DNA of 50,193 nt, taken from NCBI GenBank assembly GCA_016929245.1, contig JAFGJE010000025.1:1-50193 (forward strand). Reading direction: 5' to 3'. Of the stretch, positions 25,430 through 33,727 are shown in pieces (the stretch's first letter is position 1; each line of letters opens with the position of its first letter). Under the pieces are notes generated by a model. That model was given only the letters and a program-made list of their open reading frames with translations, was not told the DNA's origin and searched no databases. The stretch comes from Phycisphaerae bacterium (GTDB lineage Bacteria > Planctomycetota > Phycisphaerae > SM23-33). The position numbers and the translations under genes are program-made.

Positions 25430-27091
25430 CTCTTCCGGGTTTCCGATCGCTCGGAGTTTGTCGAGGGCCTGGATTTCGATCTGGCGGACGCGCTCCTTGC
25501 TGATCCCGAGCTGCCTGCCGAGTTGATCGAAGGTTTTGGGCGTGGCGTTTTCGTCCAGGCCGTAATGATTCACGAGAATCGTCCGCTCCCGCGCGGAGAG
25601 ATGATCGAGCATCACGGTGATGCTCTCGCGCAGTTCGGCGAGGTTTTCCTCCTCGGGATCGTAGCTCCGCAGGCCCGCGGCGATATCGAGCACTTCCTCG
25701 TGCCCGGTGCTGAAGCGGTCGAGCTGGTAGCGTTCCTTCGGGACGGACCGGGCGAAATTCCGCATGATCGCCCAGGAGGCGTACGTGCTGAAGCGGAATC
25801 CCCGGGCGTAATCGAATTTCTCGACCGCCCGCATGAGCGAGACGTTCCCGTCGCTGATCAGCTCGAAGAGATTCAAAGGCCCGGACACGTGTTTCTTGGC
25901 GATGGACACGACCAGGCGCAGGTTCGCCCGCACGATGCGGTTTTTCGCGACGTTGGCCTGCAGGAGCAACGCCTCGACGTCCTTGATCTGCTGCACGGAG
26001 ATGCGGTTCACGTCGATTTTCTTGCGAAGCTGATCGGCTTTGTACTTGAAATAATTGTACCGGCGGAATTCCTTGAATTCGCTTTCGGCGCTTAAGAGAG
26101 GCACCTCGTAGAGACTCCTGAGATACGGGGGGAGGTCCCTGGGGGCCTTGGCTTTTTCAATGGGTTCGTAGCGTCCCTCCACGTCCGGTTCGGGATCGAC
26201 CAGGATGAGTTCGTCGGCGTCCGGGCGCTCGAATTCCTCGTTGAAGACGTAGGAAATCGGGCGTTCCAGCAGTTGCACCGCCCGCATTTCGTTGACGATG
26301 CGATAGATGCTCCCGCGGGTGCGGTGGTAGCGTTCCGAGAGGCTGGGCACCGGTTCGCCGCGGAGGAAACTCCGGTAGATGCGGCGTTTTTCCTGGTTGT
26401 CCAGCGTGTTGAGCAGGTGGGGAAACAGCGCCCGGTCGGGATGGTCGTTGTCGTGCTTTCGGATGGTGTAGCGGATGGTCTCGACGGCCCGTCCGGTCTG
26501 ACGGGCCAGGCGACGGGCGACGTCGCTGAGGCTGCATTGCGTGGTTTCGATCATGTGCCGGGACTTTTGAAGAATATCCTGCTTTTCCGCTTCGGTCAGT
26601 TGCGAAAAGCGGATCGACCGCTGGATTTCCTTCTGATGCCCCTCGAGGAACCAGCGAACGGAACTGTCGAGGAATCCCACGCGTCGCCGGCCGTCCGGAA
26701 AGATCACCCGCCGCGCGGGCAAACCCCGGTTGCGCCAGCGCTGGACGGTCTTGGTCGACACGTTGAACCGCTGCGACAGCGCGGGAGTGTCGTAGACCAC
26801 CTCGTCGTGATCGCTCGTGTGCAGATCAAAACTCTCCGAAACGTCCAGGATCAGTTGGAGAAGATCGTGCTGGAGAGAGCGTCCTTCCAGCAGCATCCCC
26901 GGACCGGCCGATCCGCCGGGACGATACCCCGTTAAGCGGTGGACCACAAACTCGTAAGGATATTCCTGGGAAGGTTCGATGAGACGAAGGAGTTCTTCGG
27001 CGTGATCGAGATATCCCCGTCGCAGCCTGGCGAGGCCCGACCCTAACTCGACAGCCAATTCCGCGATCGGCTTGTTCCTGTATTTTCTCAT
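25427..27091 (-). CDS. Sigma-70 family factor with N-terminal helix-turn-helix block
   Basis: 554 residues from ATG 27091. The C-terminal half has sigma region 2 (about 385-455: NLRLVVSIAKKH, LISDGNVSLMRAVEKFDYARGF, FSTYASWAIMRNFA) and region 4 (about 497-548: LSARERTILVNHYGL and the -35 HTH GISKERVRQIE); region 3 is short. The N-terminal 380 residues replace regions 1.1/1.2 and contain three HTH-like segments: a MerR-like one at 101-125 (TPALSQRFNVSTKTVQRW), one at 186-210, and one at 247-270. Probably a group 2/3-like sigma factor that could bind extra DNA sites. It lies alone, with a 200-bp AT-rich upstream region. Confidence 0.85.
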   Translation of the reverse strand: MRKYRNKPIAELAVELGSGLARLRRGYLDHAEELLRLIEPSQEYPYEFVVHRLTGYRPGGSAGPGMLLEGRSLQHDLLQLILDVSESFDLHTSDHDEVVYDTPALSQRFNVSTKTVQRWRNRGLPARRVIFPDGRRRVGFLDSSVRWFLEGHQKEIQRSIRFSQLTEAEKQDILQKSRHMIETTQCSLSDVARRLARQTGRAVETIRYTIRKHDNDHPDRALFPHLLNTLDNQEKRRIYRSFLRGEPVPSLSERYHRTRGSIYRIVNEMRAVQLLERPISYVFNEEFERPDADELILVDPEPDVEGRYEPIEKAKAPRDLPPYLRSLYEVPLLSAESEFKEFRRYNYFKYKADQLRKKIDVNRISVQQIKDVEALLLQANVAKNRIVRANLRLVVSIAKKHVSGPLNLFELISDGNVSLMRAVEKFDYARGFRFSTYASWAIMRNFARSVPKERYQLDRFSTGHEEVLDIAAGLRSYDPEEENLAELRESITVMLDHLSARERTILVNHYGLDENATPKTFDQLGRQLGISKERVRQIEIQALDKLRAIGNPEE

Positions 27092-27383
27092 ATCGCGTTT
27101 TTTCACCGGCGGGAACCCAAACCCACCGGATGTCCCCCAGAGATACCCAACCGCGACAGGACATGTACTAATACTCCATCCGAAAGGAGATTGCAAGGAT
27201 AATTTCGGGATTATTTTGAATAATCTCAAAAAACTGTCCTGTAGGCCAAAACCCTTATTTTTCGGGGTTTTTTGATTGTACAAATTTAACCATGTTCCTG
27301 TCCTCCCACGCATTCGTCAGAAAAAGATTATTTTATATCCTCTTGAAAATAATGTTCTTATATATTTTTCCAACGAAACAATC

Positions 27384-27413
27384 TTGACAATTCCGATCAT
27401 GGATGGTTAGAAT
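27384..27413 (+). promoter_or_regulatory. Probable promoter of the PilB-like gene
   Basis: TTGACA (27384-27389) and TAGAAT (27408-27413) with an 18-nt spacer. The predicted start point is near 27420, giving a leader of about 125 nt. The region 27092-27383 between it and the divergent sigma factor gene is AT-rich; I see no gene in it. Confidence 0.6.
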
Positions 27414-27418
27414 GCTTA

Positions 27419-27520
27419 TGGCGATTTAAGGACGCCACCCGGCCTGCGGAAAGGGCATAGCCCACCTTCAATAGGCAAAAAATTTTGAAACCTTCTTTTC
27501 TGCCCTCGCGAGCAGGCCCG
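27419..27520 (+). ncRNA. Candidate structured leader of the PilB-like gene
   Basis: Starts with hairpin TGGCG/CGCCA (27419-27437), then a long-range closing stem GGCCTGC/GCAGGCC (27441-27447 with 27512-27518). Inside are a tight hairpin GGGC-ata-GCCC (27453-27463), which competes with AGGGCA/TGCCCT pairing (27452-27457 with 27501-27506), and the palindrome CTCGCGAG (27505-27512). The alternative pairings suggest a regulated leader. It lacks the conserved GNRA loop and receptor of cyclic di-GMP-I riboswitches. Function is inference. Confidence 0.35.
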
Positions 27521-27546
27521 GGGCGCGAACGAAAGGAAGGTGTCTC

Positions 27547-28977
27547 ATGACACTCTCGTTACCGACCCGTCCCAGTCTGTCGTATCTCCGCAAGCAGGCG
27601 AAGTCTCTCCTGAAACGTCACCAGGCGAAAAACGCGGACGTCTGTTCCATCCTTCGAAATCTGCATCGCTTTACCGACGCGGCGGAGGAGGACATCCTCA
27701 GCGCGAGCGTGTCGCTGGTGGAGGTGCAGTTCGCACTGGCGATGGAATACGGCTTCAAGGACTGGAGCGACCTGAAAACCCACGTCGAGGCGCGGGAAAC
27801 TCCCCCCGTCAAAACGGCTGTCGATCCATCCGCCTGGCCCGAGATGCGGCGGGCGATTCTCACCGAAGCCGTCTCGCTGGGCGCGTCCGACACGCACCTG
27901 GAATGGAACCGGGATCGACTCGTTGTACGGCAGCGCGTGGACGGCGCGTTGCGGCCTTCGGACGTCTCCATCGACAAGGAGCAGTCACGATCGGTTCTCG
28001 ACGGATTCAAGATGCTCGGAGCACTGGACACGACGGTCCATGACGAACCGCAGGTGGGACTCTGCCTGTGCGACGTGAACGGAAAACGCGTCAGCATGCG
28101 CATCTCCGTCGTTCCGTACACCTCCGGAGAATCCATCGTGATTCGTCACCTGCCCGACCAATTGACACTCGACATGAACGCCTTCGGTTGGCCCTCAGAA
28201 ACGCTGGAGCGTTTTCGCCGGTGGATTCGTAGGCCGACGGGACTGATCGTCGTGACCGGACCGACCGGTTCGGGAATGACGACGACCATCTACGGCGCGT
28301 TGCGCGAACTGGCCGCCGACGGCGGCGCGAAAATCATCACGGCGGAGAATCCCGTGGAATATCAGATCGACGGGATTCTTCAGCAGCAGATCGGGCCGTT
28401 GGAAGGCGTTTCCTACGCCCAGGCCGTCACCGCCCAGATGCGTCAGGATCCGGACATCATGTTCGTCGGCGAATGCAAAGACTCCGAAACCCTCGAAGTC
28501 ATCCTCCATGCCGCGATCACCGGGCATCTCGTGTTCACGACCATGCACGCGGACGACGCGCCGGCGTGCCTGCGACGCCTGCTGGATTTGAAAAACGACC
28601 CCTACCGGATCGGCGGCGCCTTAATCGGCGTGCTGTCGCAGCGGCTGGTGCGAAAAATCTGCGAAGATTGTCGCGAATCCCACGAACCGCCGGCCTGGGT
28701 GCGTCAAAGCCTGCCGGAGTTGCCCACGGGCAAATTCTCCCGGGGCAAGGGATGTCCCGCGTGCAGGAACTCCGGATACCGAGGCAGGGTCGCCATCGCC
28801 GAGATGCTCGAAGTGGACGACGCGTACCGAGAACTCCTGGCGCGGAACGCAGCCGTCGAGGAATTCCGAAAGCGGTTCAAAACCTCCGGTACGCATTCGT
28901 TGCGAACGGCGGGACTCCTCGCGGCGGCGGAGGGGATCACGGCCATCGACGAAGTCCTGCGCGTCTGCCCGGGATAA
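27547..28977 (+). CDS. PilB/GspE-like ATPase with altered Walker A and N-terminal fusion
   Basis: 476 residues, ATG 27547 with GGAAGG. Residues 9-80 match a module seen at the start of ankyrin-like and other proteins (LRKQAKSLLKRH and LAMEYGFKDWSDLKTHVE). Residues about 95-475 are the secretion/pilus ATPase: N2-like domain (ASDTHLEW, RVDG), Walker A at 238-245 reading GPTGSGMT with Met244 where Lys is invariant, Asp box TAENPVEY (Asn for the usual Asp), Walker B region DPDIMFVGECKD (usually GEIRD), His box TTMHADDA, and a zinc tetracysteine C372, C375, C403, C406. The codon is atg, so this is not misreading. ATP hydrolysis is doubtful; a regulatory or structural role is inferred. No other secretion genes adjoin. 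Confidence 0.85.
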   Translation: MTLSLPTRPSLSYLRKQAKSLLKRHQAKNADVCSILRNLHRFTDAAEEDILSASVSLVEVQFALAMEYGFKDWSDLKTHVEARETPPVKTAVDPSAWPEMRRAILTEAVSLGASDTHLEWNRDRLVVRQRVDGALRPSDVSIDKEQSRSVLDGFKMLGALDTTVHDEPQVGLCLCDVNGKRVSMRISVVPYTSGESIVIRHLPDQLTLDMNAFGWPSETLERFRRWIRRPTGLIVVTGPTGSGMTTTIYGALRELAADGGAKIITAENPVEYQIDGILQQQIGPLEGVSYAQAVTAQMRQDPDIMFVGECKDSETLEVILHAAITGHLVFTTMHADDAPACLRRLLDLKNDPYRIGGALIGVLSQRLVRKICEDCRESHEPPAWVRQSLPELPTGKFSRGKGCPACRNSGYRGRVAIAEMLEVDDAYRELLARNAAVEEFRKRFKTSGTHSLRTAGLLAAAEGITAIDEVLRVCPG

Positions 28978-29009
28978 TATTGATAACTCGACATAGATTT
29001 TAAAAAAAT

Positions 29010-29074
29010 CAACAGCGCCGAGCGGCAAACCGACATGATTCCCGGCTTGCCGCTCGGCGCTGTTATCTTTTTCG
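29010..29074 (+). terminator. GCCGAGCGGC-family hairpin, copy 3, as terminator
   Basis: Arms CAACAGCGCCGAGCGGCAAACCG (in two blocks) and the complement, then ttatctttttcg. It lies 33 nt after the stop of the PilB-like gene, in the right place for an intrinsic terminator. The stretch to 29216 shows nothing else. Confidence 0.7.
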
Positions 29075-29216
29075 TGAAATCCATCAGGGAATCTTTTCGT
29101 TTCAAATCCTCCCGGAAAAGAGAATTTGCGAATCCTGACGCGGATTTCTATAATTCCACGCTCCGAAACGGTGTTCCGTTTGAAGGATTGTCCTTCTATC
29201 GAACAGGAGCGAAATC

Positions 29217-30302
29217 GTGAATGTAAACGCCGTCGTCGATCAGTATCAGAAGGTTCGTTCGGGCCGGGAATCGCGGACGAAACAATTCCTGGACGGTTCC
29301 CGTAAGTATCTGATCTTTCAAACGCCGGATGGAAACGTCTGGTCCGACGCCCGAACCCCGGAGGAATGTTTCGAGCGAAATATCGAGTACGTCGAAAAAT
29401 CTCTCGACATTCCCAGCGATCACCTGCCGCTGATGGAACCCTGGTTCGGAACGGGCGTGTACGCGAACATGTACGGCTGCGAGTATGTCTGGCGCGACGG
29501 AGAGGCGCCGGCGGTTCATTACCTGTACCATCAGCTGGATGAGGTGGTCGGCCTAGCGAAACCCCGCTGGCAGGACAGTCCCGTCGCGCGGCTCGTGCTG
29601 GAGACGATTCGCTATTTTAAATCGAAACTCGGCGACGCCCTGCCGATCGTCTGGACGGACACCCAATCGGCCAGCGACACCGGAACGCTGATCCTGGACG
29701 CCTGCGAAGTGTTCACCGGCTGCCTGCTCGAACCGGAGAAAATCGAGGCCTTCCTGCGGCAGATCAATTCGCTGATTATCGAATTCAGCAACGTCCAGGC
29801 CGAGGAAATCGGCGAGGCGCTGCTTTCCCCGGGACATATTTTTCTCAGCGGCACGGGATTCGCGGGAATGAGCATTTCGGACGACAACCTGGCCGTCAGC
29901 TCCCCGCGGGTGAACGAACGCTTCAACCTGCCGCTCGCCGAAGAAATCGGCAGGGCGATGGACGGCGTGGCGATACATTCCTGCGGAAACTACGCCCACA
30001 CCATGGGCAGGATCAAGGAACTGGTTCCCTCCTGCGTCGCGCTGGATTGCGCGCTGGACCACGTGGTCGATCCGAATCCGAATTCCCCCGAAGCGGTGCG
30101 GGACGCGCTGGTGGGTTCAAACATGGCGGTCCACGTGCGAATGACCGGCCGGACCGAAGCGATGCTTGAAATCGTCCGGCGGGTGATGCACCCGGATCTG
30201 CGACTGGTGGTGCATCCGTCCTACATCGACGACGAAACGGCGGAGAGAAACTACGCGGCCCTGGATTCCCTGCTGTCGGGGATGAAAGAAAATGTCGCGT
30301 AG
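29217..30302 (+). CDS. Uroporphyrinogen decarboxylase-like (URO-D/MtaA superfamily) protein
   Basis: 361 residues from GTG 29217, which has AGGAG 7 nt upstream and suits the next codons. The URO-D superfamily includes HemE and cobalamin- or corrinoid-dependent methyltransferases (MtaA, CmuA type). Visible are a barrel with LPLMEPWFGTGVYANMYG, WTDTQSASDTGTLILDACEVF and the HSCGNY motif near 262, whose Cys resembles the zinc/thiol site of methyltransferases rather than HemE, where it is not conserved. HemE-defining N-terminal Arg/Asp motifs are absent. It is more likely a methyltransferase-like enzyme than HemE; substrate unknown. No corrinoid protein is adjacent. Confidence 0.75.
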   Translation: MNVNAVVDQYQKVRSGRESRTKQFLDGSRKYLIFQTPDGNVWSDARTPEECFERNIEYVEKSLDIPSDHLPLMEPWFGTGVYANMYGCEYVWRDGEAPAVHYLYHQLDEVVGLAKPRWQDSPVARLVLETIRYFKSKLGDALPIVWTDTQSASDTGTLILDACEVFTGCLLEPEKIEAFLRQINSLIIEFSNVQAEEIGEALLSPGHIFLSGTGFAGMSISDDNLAVSSPRVNERFNLPLAEEIGRAMDGVAIHSCGNYAHTMGRIKELVPSCVALDCALDHVVDPNPNSPEAVRDALVGSNMAVHVRMTGRTEAMLEIVRRVMHPDLRLVVHPSYIDDETAERNYAALDSLLSGMKENVA

Positions 30303-30321
30303 TAAATTACGCGAACTACCG

Positions 30322-30417
30322 TTGTCATCCTGAGCGGAGCGCAGCGGAGTCGAAGGACCTCACGGGTAAGGTAGCGTGAGGTCCTTCGACTCCGCTGCGC
30401 TCCGCTCAGGATGACAG
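30322..30417. repeat. TGTCATCCTGAGC inverted repeat, copy 5
   Basis: Near-perfect palindrome: ttgtcatcctgagcggagcg, gcagcggagtcgaaggacct, short loop cacgggtaaggtagcgtg, then the complement. It lies between the URO-D-like gene and hisF, both on the plus strand. Confidence 0.9.
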
Positions 30418-30587
30418 TCTGGTTGTCTTTCAGTCACCCAATCTTCACCCATCGCGGGGGTGGTAATCGTTTCGCTTCGGCGATACAATACAAGGCTCGG
30501 ATATGCATGCCGTATGTCATGCCGCCGGTGAACAATAATGCGAATCAACTTGAGGATATGGTTTCGCGGAAGTTGGAAAGACCTGTT

Positions 30588-31370
30588 GTGTTAGCCAAAC
30601 GAATCATTCCGTGCCTGGACGTCAACCGGGGCCGCGTCGTGAAAGGCGTGAATTTTCTGAACCTGCGCGACGCGGGCGACCCGGTGGAAATCGCCCGTCG
30701 CTACGAGCGCGAAGGCGCGGACGAGCTGGTGTTCCTGGACATCACCGCCAGCCACGAAGCCCGCGAGATCACGCTGGACGTGGTGCGTCACACCGCCGAG
30801 CAGGTGTTCATGCCCTTAACCGTCGGCGGCGGCGTGCGAACGCTGGACGACTGCCGCATGCTCCTGCAAGCCGGCGCGGACAAGGTGTCGATCAACTCCG
30901 CGGCGATCCGCGATCCGGGTTTCATCACGAAGGCCGCCCGAAAATTCGGTTCGCAGTGCATCGTGGTCGCGATCGATCCGAAGCGCATCCGCACCGGCGG
31001 AACCGAAATGTGGGACGTGCACATCCACGGCGGGCGGATTCCGACCGGAAAGGAAGCCGTCGCCTGGGCGCAGGAAGTCCAGCGGCGCGGCGCGGGCGAG
31101 ATCCTGCTGACCGTCATGGACGCCGACGGCACGCGGGAAGGGTACGACATCGAAATCACCCGCGCGGTCGCGCGGGCGGTGACGATCCCCGTGATCGCCT
31201 CCGGCGGCGCGGGCAAACCCGAACACCTGTACGAAGCCCTCACGGACGGGCAGGCCGACGCGGCGCTGGCCAGCAGCATCTTCCACTTCGGCACGTTCAC
31301 CATCGCCGAAACCAAGGAGTACATCGCCCGTCGCGGCGTGCCGATACGATTGACACAAACAATAACCTGA
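30588..31370 (+). CDS. hisF: Imidazole glycerol phosphate synthase subunit HisF
   Basis: Cyclase half of IGP synthase: joins PRFAR with ammonia delivered by HisH to give IGP and AICAR in histidine synthesis. 260 residues from GTG 30588, chosen because family members start [11 protein letters not shown]; ATGs further upstream (30558 and earlier) are in frame. The (beta/alpha)8 barrel has the catalytic D11 (CLDV) and D130 (AIDPKR), phosphate loops TVGGGVR and [10 protein letters not shown]. Intact. HisH, HisA and other his genes are not in the window, so it is separated from any histidine operon. Confidence 0.95.
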   Translation: MLAKRIIPCLDVNRGRVVKGVNFLNLRDAGDPVEIARRYEREGADELVFLDITASHEAREITLDVVRHTAEQVFMPLTVGGGVRTLDDCRMLLQAGADKVSINSAAIRDPGFITKAARKFGSQCIVVAIDPKRIRTGGTEMWDVHIHGGRIPTGKEAVAWAQEVQRRGAGEILLTVMDADGTREGYDIEITRAVARAVTIPVIASGGAGKPEHLYEALTDGQADAALASSIFHFGTFTIAETKEYIARRGVPIRLTQTIT

Positions 31371-31376
31371 TGGTTT

Positions 31377-31478
31377 GGGTGGCGGGGATCCCTCAGGGAC
31401 AGGTCCGTCCCGCCGCCTTCCGAATACAAGAATGACTTGGCGGGACAGACCTGTCCCTGAGGGAGCCCCGCCAAGCAA
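31377..31478. repeat. Palindrome with CCCTCAGGGACAGGTC module
   Basis: Arms gtggcggggatccctcaggg... and its complement (ccctgagggagccccgcc) around gccttccgaatacaagaatg. The core ccctcagggacaggt also forms the ends of the element at 49261. It begins 7 nt after the hisF stop. Confidence 0.8.
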
Positions 31479-31489
31479 ACGTTACATCA

Positions 31490-31682
31490 AGGCTTACAGC
31501 CGCGAAGCGGCGGATGAGAATAGCCACGGGCGCAAGCCCGTGGGAAACAAAGATTGATAAAAACAAGAGCCCCGTACGGGGCGATTGAAATTACCCTTCG
31601 AGATAAATATTCAATCGTCCCTCCGGGACTCAGGAATAAAATAAACAATATCAACCACGGGCTTGCGCCCGTGGCTACTTTC
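31490..31682. repeat. Nested palindromes before pilT
   Basis: Outer arms agccacgggcgcaagcccgt (about 31513) and its complement ending gcccgtggct (about 31675), each arm itself hairpin-forming; inner short hairpins gccccgtacggggc and cctccggg. The element ends 14 nt before the pilT GTG and next to its AAAGGAG, so it forms the whole hisF-pilT leader. I see no gene in 31371-31696. Confidence 0.8.
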
Positions 31683-31696
31683 AAAGGAGCAATACC

Positions 31697-32902
31697 GTGG
31701 GTTCCACACCGAACGCGCCGCAACCGGTTCCGGTCGATCCGGAAGCGAAAACCAAAGAAGCCCAGCCGATCGATCATCACAAGGAAGCGCCCGGCGGAGG
31801 CGTCGATCCGAAGCTGGAAGGATATTTCCAGGCGATGGTCAAACTTGACGCCAGCGACCTGCACATCAAATGCAATTCGACGGTGCACGTGCGCGTCGGC
31901 GCGGTTCTCCGGGCCGTCAAGGAACCGCCGCTGGAATCGAACGTCATCGAGCAGATGGCCTTCAGCCTGATGACGGAGGAACAGCAGGCGTATTTCCACA
32001 AATACGGCAGCATCGACCTGGCGCACGAACTGCCCGAAAGCGACCGGTATCGAATCAACATCTTCCGCCAGCGCGGCGAGATTTCCCTGTCCATCCGCCG
32101 CGTCACGCGGAACATCCCGGACTTTGCCAGCCTGAACCTCCCCCCGGAAATCGCCGGGATCGTGGAAGCCGACCAGGGACTGATCCTGCTGGCGGGGCCC
32201 ACCGGTTCGGGCAAGAGCACCACCATCGCCTCGATGATCGAGCACATCAACACCAACCGCCGCTGCCACATCATCACGATCGAGGACCCGATCGAGTACC
32301 TCTACGAGGACAAGAAAGCGCTCATCAGCCAGCGGGAAATCGGCATCGACGTTCCGAACTTCCCGACCGCCCTGCGCGCGATGCTGCGCGAAGACCCCGA
32401 TATCGTCCTGATCGGCGAAATGCGCGACTACGAAACCTTCGAGGCCGCCATCCAGGCCTCCGAGACCGGGCACCTCGTGTTCGGAACGATCCACGCCAGC
32501 AGCGCCCCGCAGACGATCTCCCGCGTGCTGGAGCTGTTCCCCACGGAAAGCCGCGACCTGATTCTCCAGTCGCTGGCGTTCAGCCTGCGGGCGATTATCT
32601 GCCAGAAACTCCTACCGTCCGTGAAGGAAGGCGTCAGTCGCGTCCCGGCCGTCGAAATCCTGCAGATGAACCCCACCGTGCGCAACCTGCTGGAGAACGG
32701 CAGGGACAACGAACTGGGCGACGTGATCCGCTCCCACGAAGACCAGGGGATGTGCAGTTTCACGCGCAGCTTATACGAACTGATCGAAAAAGACATGATC
32801 GACCCGAAGGTCGCCTACACCGTCGCGCCGAATCCCGAAGACCTCAAGATGATGATCAAGGGCATCTCGCAGTCGCAGCGAGGGCTGGTCGGGCGAAGGT
32901 AG
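31697..32902 (+). CDS. pilT: PilT-type twitching motility / pilus retraction ATPase
   Basis: 401 residues, starting at GTG 31697 with AAAGGAG 8 nt upstream. Hexameric cytoplasmic ATPase that disassembles type IV pili. It has an N-terminal region of about 40 residues rich in Pro and Glu, a PAS-like domain (LDASDLHIKCN), Walker A GPTGSGKST 167-175 with K173, Asp box TIEDPIEY, Walker B DPDIVLIGEMRD, His box TIHASSA and a PilT-style C-terminal region. All catalytic residues are intact, in contrast to the PilB-like protein 3 kb upstream. PilB, PilC and pilin genes are not adjacent. A tRNA gene follows after 82 nt. Confidence 0.9.
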   Translation: MGSTPNAPQPVPVDPEAKTKEAQPIDHHKEAPGGGVDPKLEGYFQAMVKLDASDLHIKCNSTVHVRVGAVLRAVKEPPLESNVIEQMAFSLMTEEQQAYFHKYGSIDLAHELPESDRYRINIFRQRGEISLSIRRVTRNIPDFASLNLPPEIAGIVEADQGLILLAGPTGSGKSTTIASMIEHINTNRRCHIITIEDPIEYLYEDKKALISQREIGIDVPNFPTALRAMLREDPDIVLIGEMRDYETFEAAIQASETGHLVFGTIHASSAPQTISRVLELFPTESRDLILQSLAFSLRAIICQKLLPSVKEGVSRVPAVEILQMNPTVRNLLENGRDNELGDVIRSHEDQGMCSFTRSLYELIEKDMIDPKVAYTVAPNPEDLKMMIKGISQSQRGLVGRR

Positions 32903-32984
32903 GATATTTCCTTGACGATGCGTTTTCCTCCGGGTACCTTTATCGGGAATTCCCGTCGCTTCGGGTTACGGAGCGTCGGCCGAC

Positions 32985-33058
32985 GGCGGCGTAGCTCAGT
33001 TGGTTAGAGCGAGGGATTCATAAGCCCTAGGTCACTGGTTCGAATCCAGTCGCCGCTA
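32985..33058 (+). tRNA. tRNA-Met (CAT anticodon)
   Basis: Acceptor stem GGCGGCG pairs with CGCCGCT (G1-U wobble), D arm GCTCAGTTGGTTAGAGC, anticodon loop TTCATAA with CAT at 33019-33021, T arm ACTGG-TTCGAAT-CCAGT, discriminator A. The last anticodon-stem pair is A-G. CCA is not encoded. The acceptor stem starts with a normal pairing set, unlike initiator tRNA, so elongator tRNA-Met is favoured; the isoleucine (lysidine) tRNA also carries CAT and is not excluded. Confidence 0.9.
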
Positions 33059-33160
33059 GTGAAAATTTTTTTACAAAAAGTCGCAGCCGGACTTGGGTTT
33101 GGCATGGATGGCGGCCGTTAGAGTGTTTTTCACCAATGGAACAGTGAAGGAGTTTTTCCC

Positions 33161-33283
33161 ATGGTTACTACGGGTATTCTTGCCGGTATCGGCGATCTGT
33201 TTGCCTGGTATCAGATTCCGCTTCTGCTGCTGCTGATCATCGTGATCGTGCTGTACGTGATCTACCGCCGCAAGCAGATGTAG
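33161..33283 (+). CDS. 40-residue single-pass membrane protein
   Basis: A 40-codon ORF starting at ATG 33161 behind AAGGAG (9 nt). Sequence pattern: MVTTGILAGIGDLFAWYQ, a Leu/Ile/Val-rich TM helix of about 20 residues, then YRRKQM. The positive tail predicts a cytoplasmic C-terminus. It is too short for routine gene calling; no family is recognised. It lies between tRNA-Met and an ArsR regulator. The good ribosome binding site and coherent topology support reality, but function is unknown. Confidence 0.55.
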   Translation: MVTTGILAGIGDLFAWYQIPLLLLLIIVIVLYVIYRRKQM

Positions 33284-33394
33284 ACATCCCCGACGGCAGG
33301 ATCCCGCGCGGCGAACGGAAGCGGGATCCCCGCGCGACGCCGCGACGACCCCCGCGCGGCGTCGGCGTGAGTGAATTGGAAAGCTGGGACAGGT

Positions 33395-33688
33395 ATGGCC
33401 GGGCAGCAACGGCAAACACACAGTCTCGCCCAGGCGTTTCGCATCCTGGGCGATCCGACGCGATTGGCGATTCTCCTCGCCCTGGGCGCGGAAGAGATGA
33501 ACGTCACCGAACTTTGCCGCAAGCTGCGATTGAACCAACCTACCGTCTCACGACATCTGGGAATTCTCAAGATGTCCGCGTTCGCCCAGGCCCGGCGAAG
33601 CGGGAAGGAAATCTACTATTCCGTGCCCGCCTCAAAGCGACGGTCCCTGCGAAGCGTTCTGGATCGCGCCGAAACCCTCGGACGATAA
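33395..33688 (+). CDS. ArsR family transcriptional regulator
   Basis: 97 residues from ATG 33395 (a GTG at 33371 is also in frame). Compact winged helix-turn-helix: LAQAFRILGDPTRLAILLAL, NVTELCRKLRLNQPTVSRHLGILKMS and the wing EIYYSV. ArsR proteins repress transport or detoxification genes until a metal or other ligand binds. The typical ELCVCDL metal site is not present (MNVTELC has one Cys), so its ligand is unclear. A terminator-like hairpin follows at 33728. The only candidate neighbour target is the small membrane protein upstream. Confidence 0.85.
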   Translation: MAGQQRQTHSLAQAFRILGDPTRLAILLALGAEEMNVTELCRKLRLNQPTVSRHLGILKMSAFAQARRSGKEIYYSVPASKRRSLRSVLDRAETLGR

Positions 33689-33727
33689 CGACGACAACAT
33701 CTGTTTATCTTCGTTCAGAGAAAATAC

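Noticed and set aside
27419-27546. Cyclic di-GMP-I riboswitch before the pilus-like ATPase
   Set aside because: No GNRA tetraloop with its receptor and no GGCAAACC/GGGACGCAAAGCC consensus could be found.
33071-33538. Minus-strand frame of about 155 codons
   Set aside because: Overlaps the ArsR gene and the 40-residue ORF on the other strand, both with better start signals and recognisable features.
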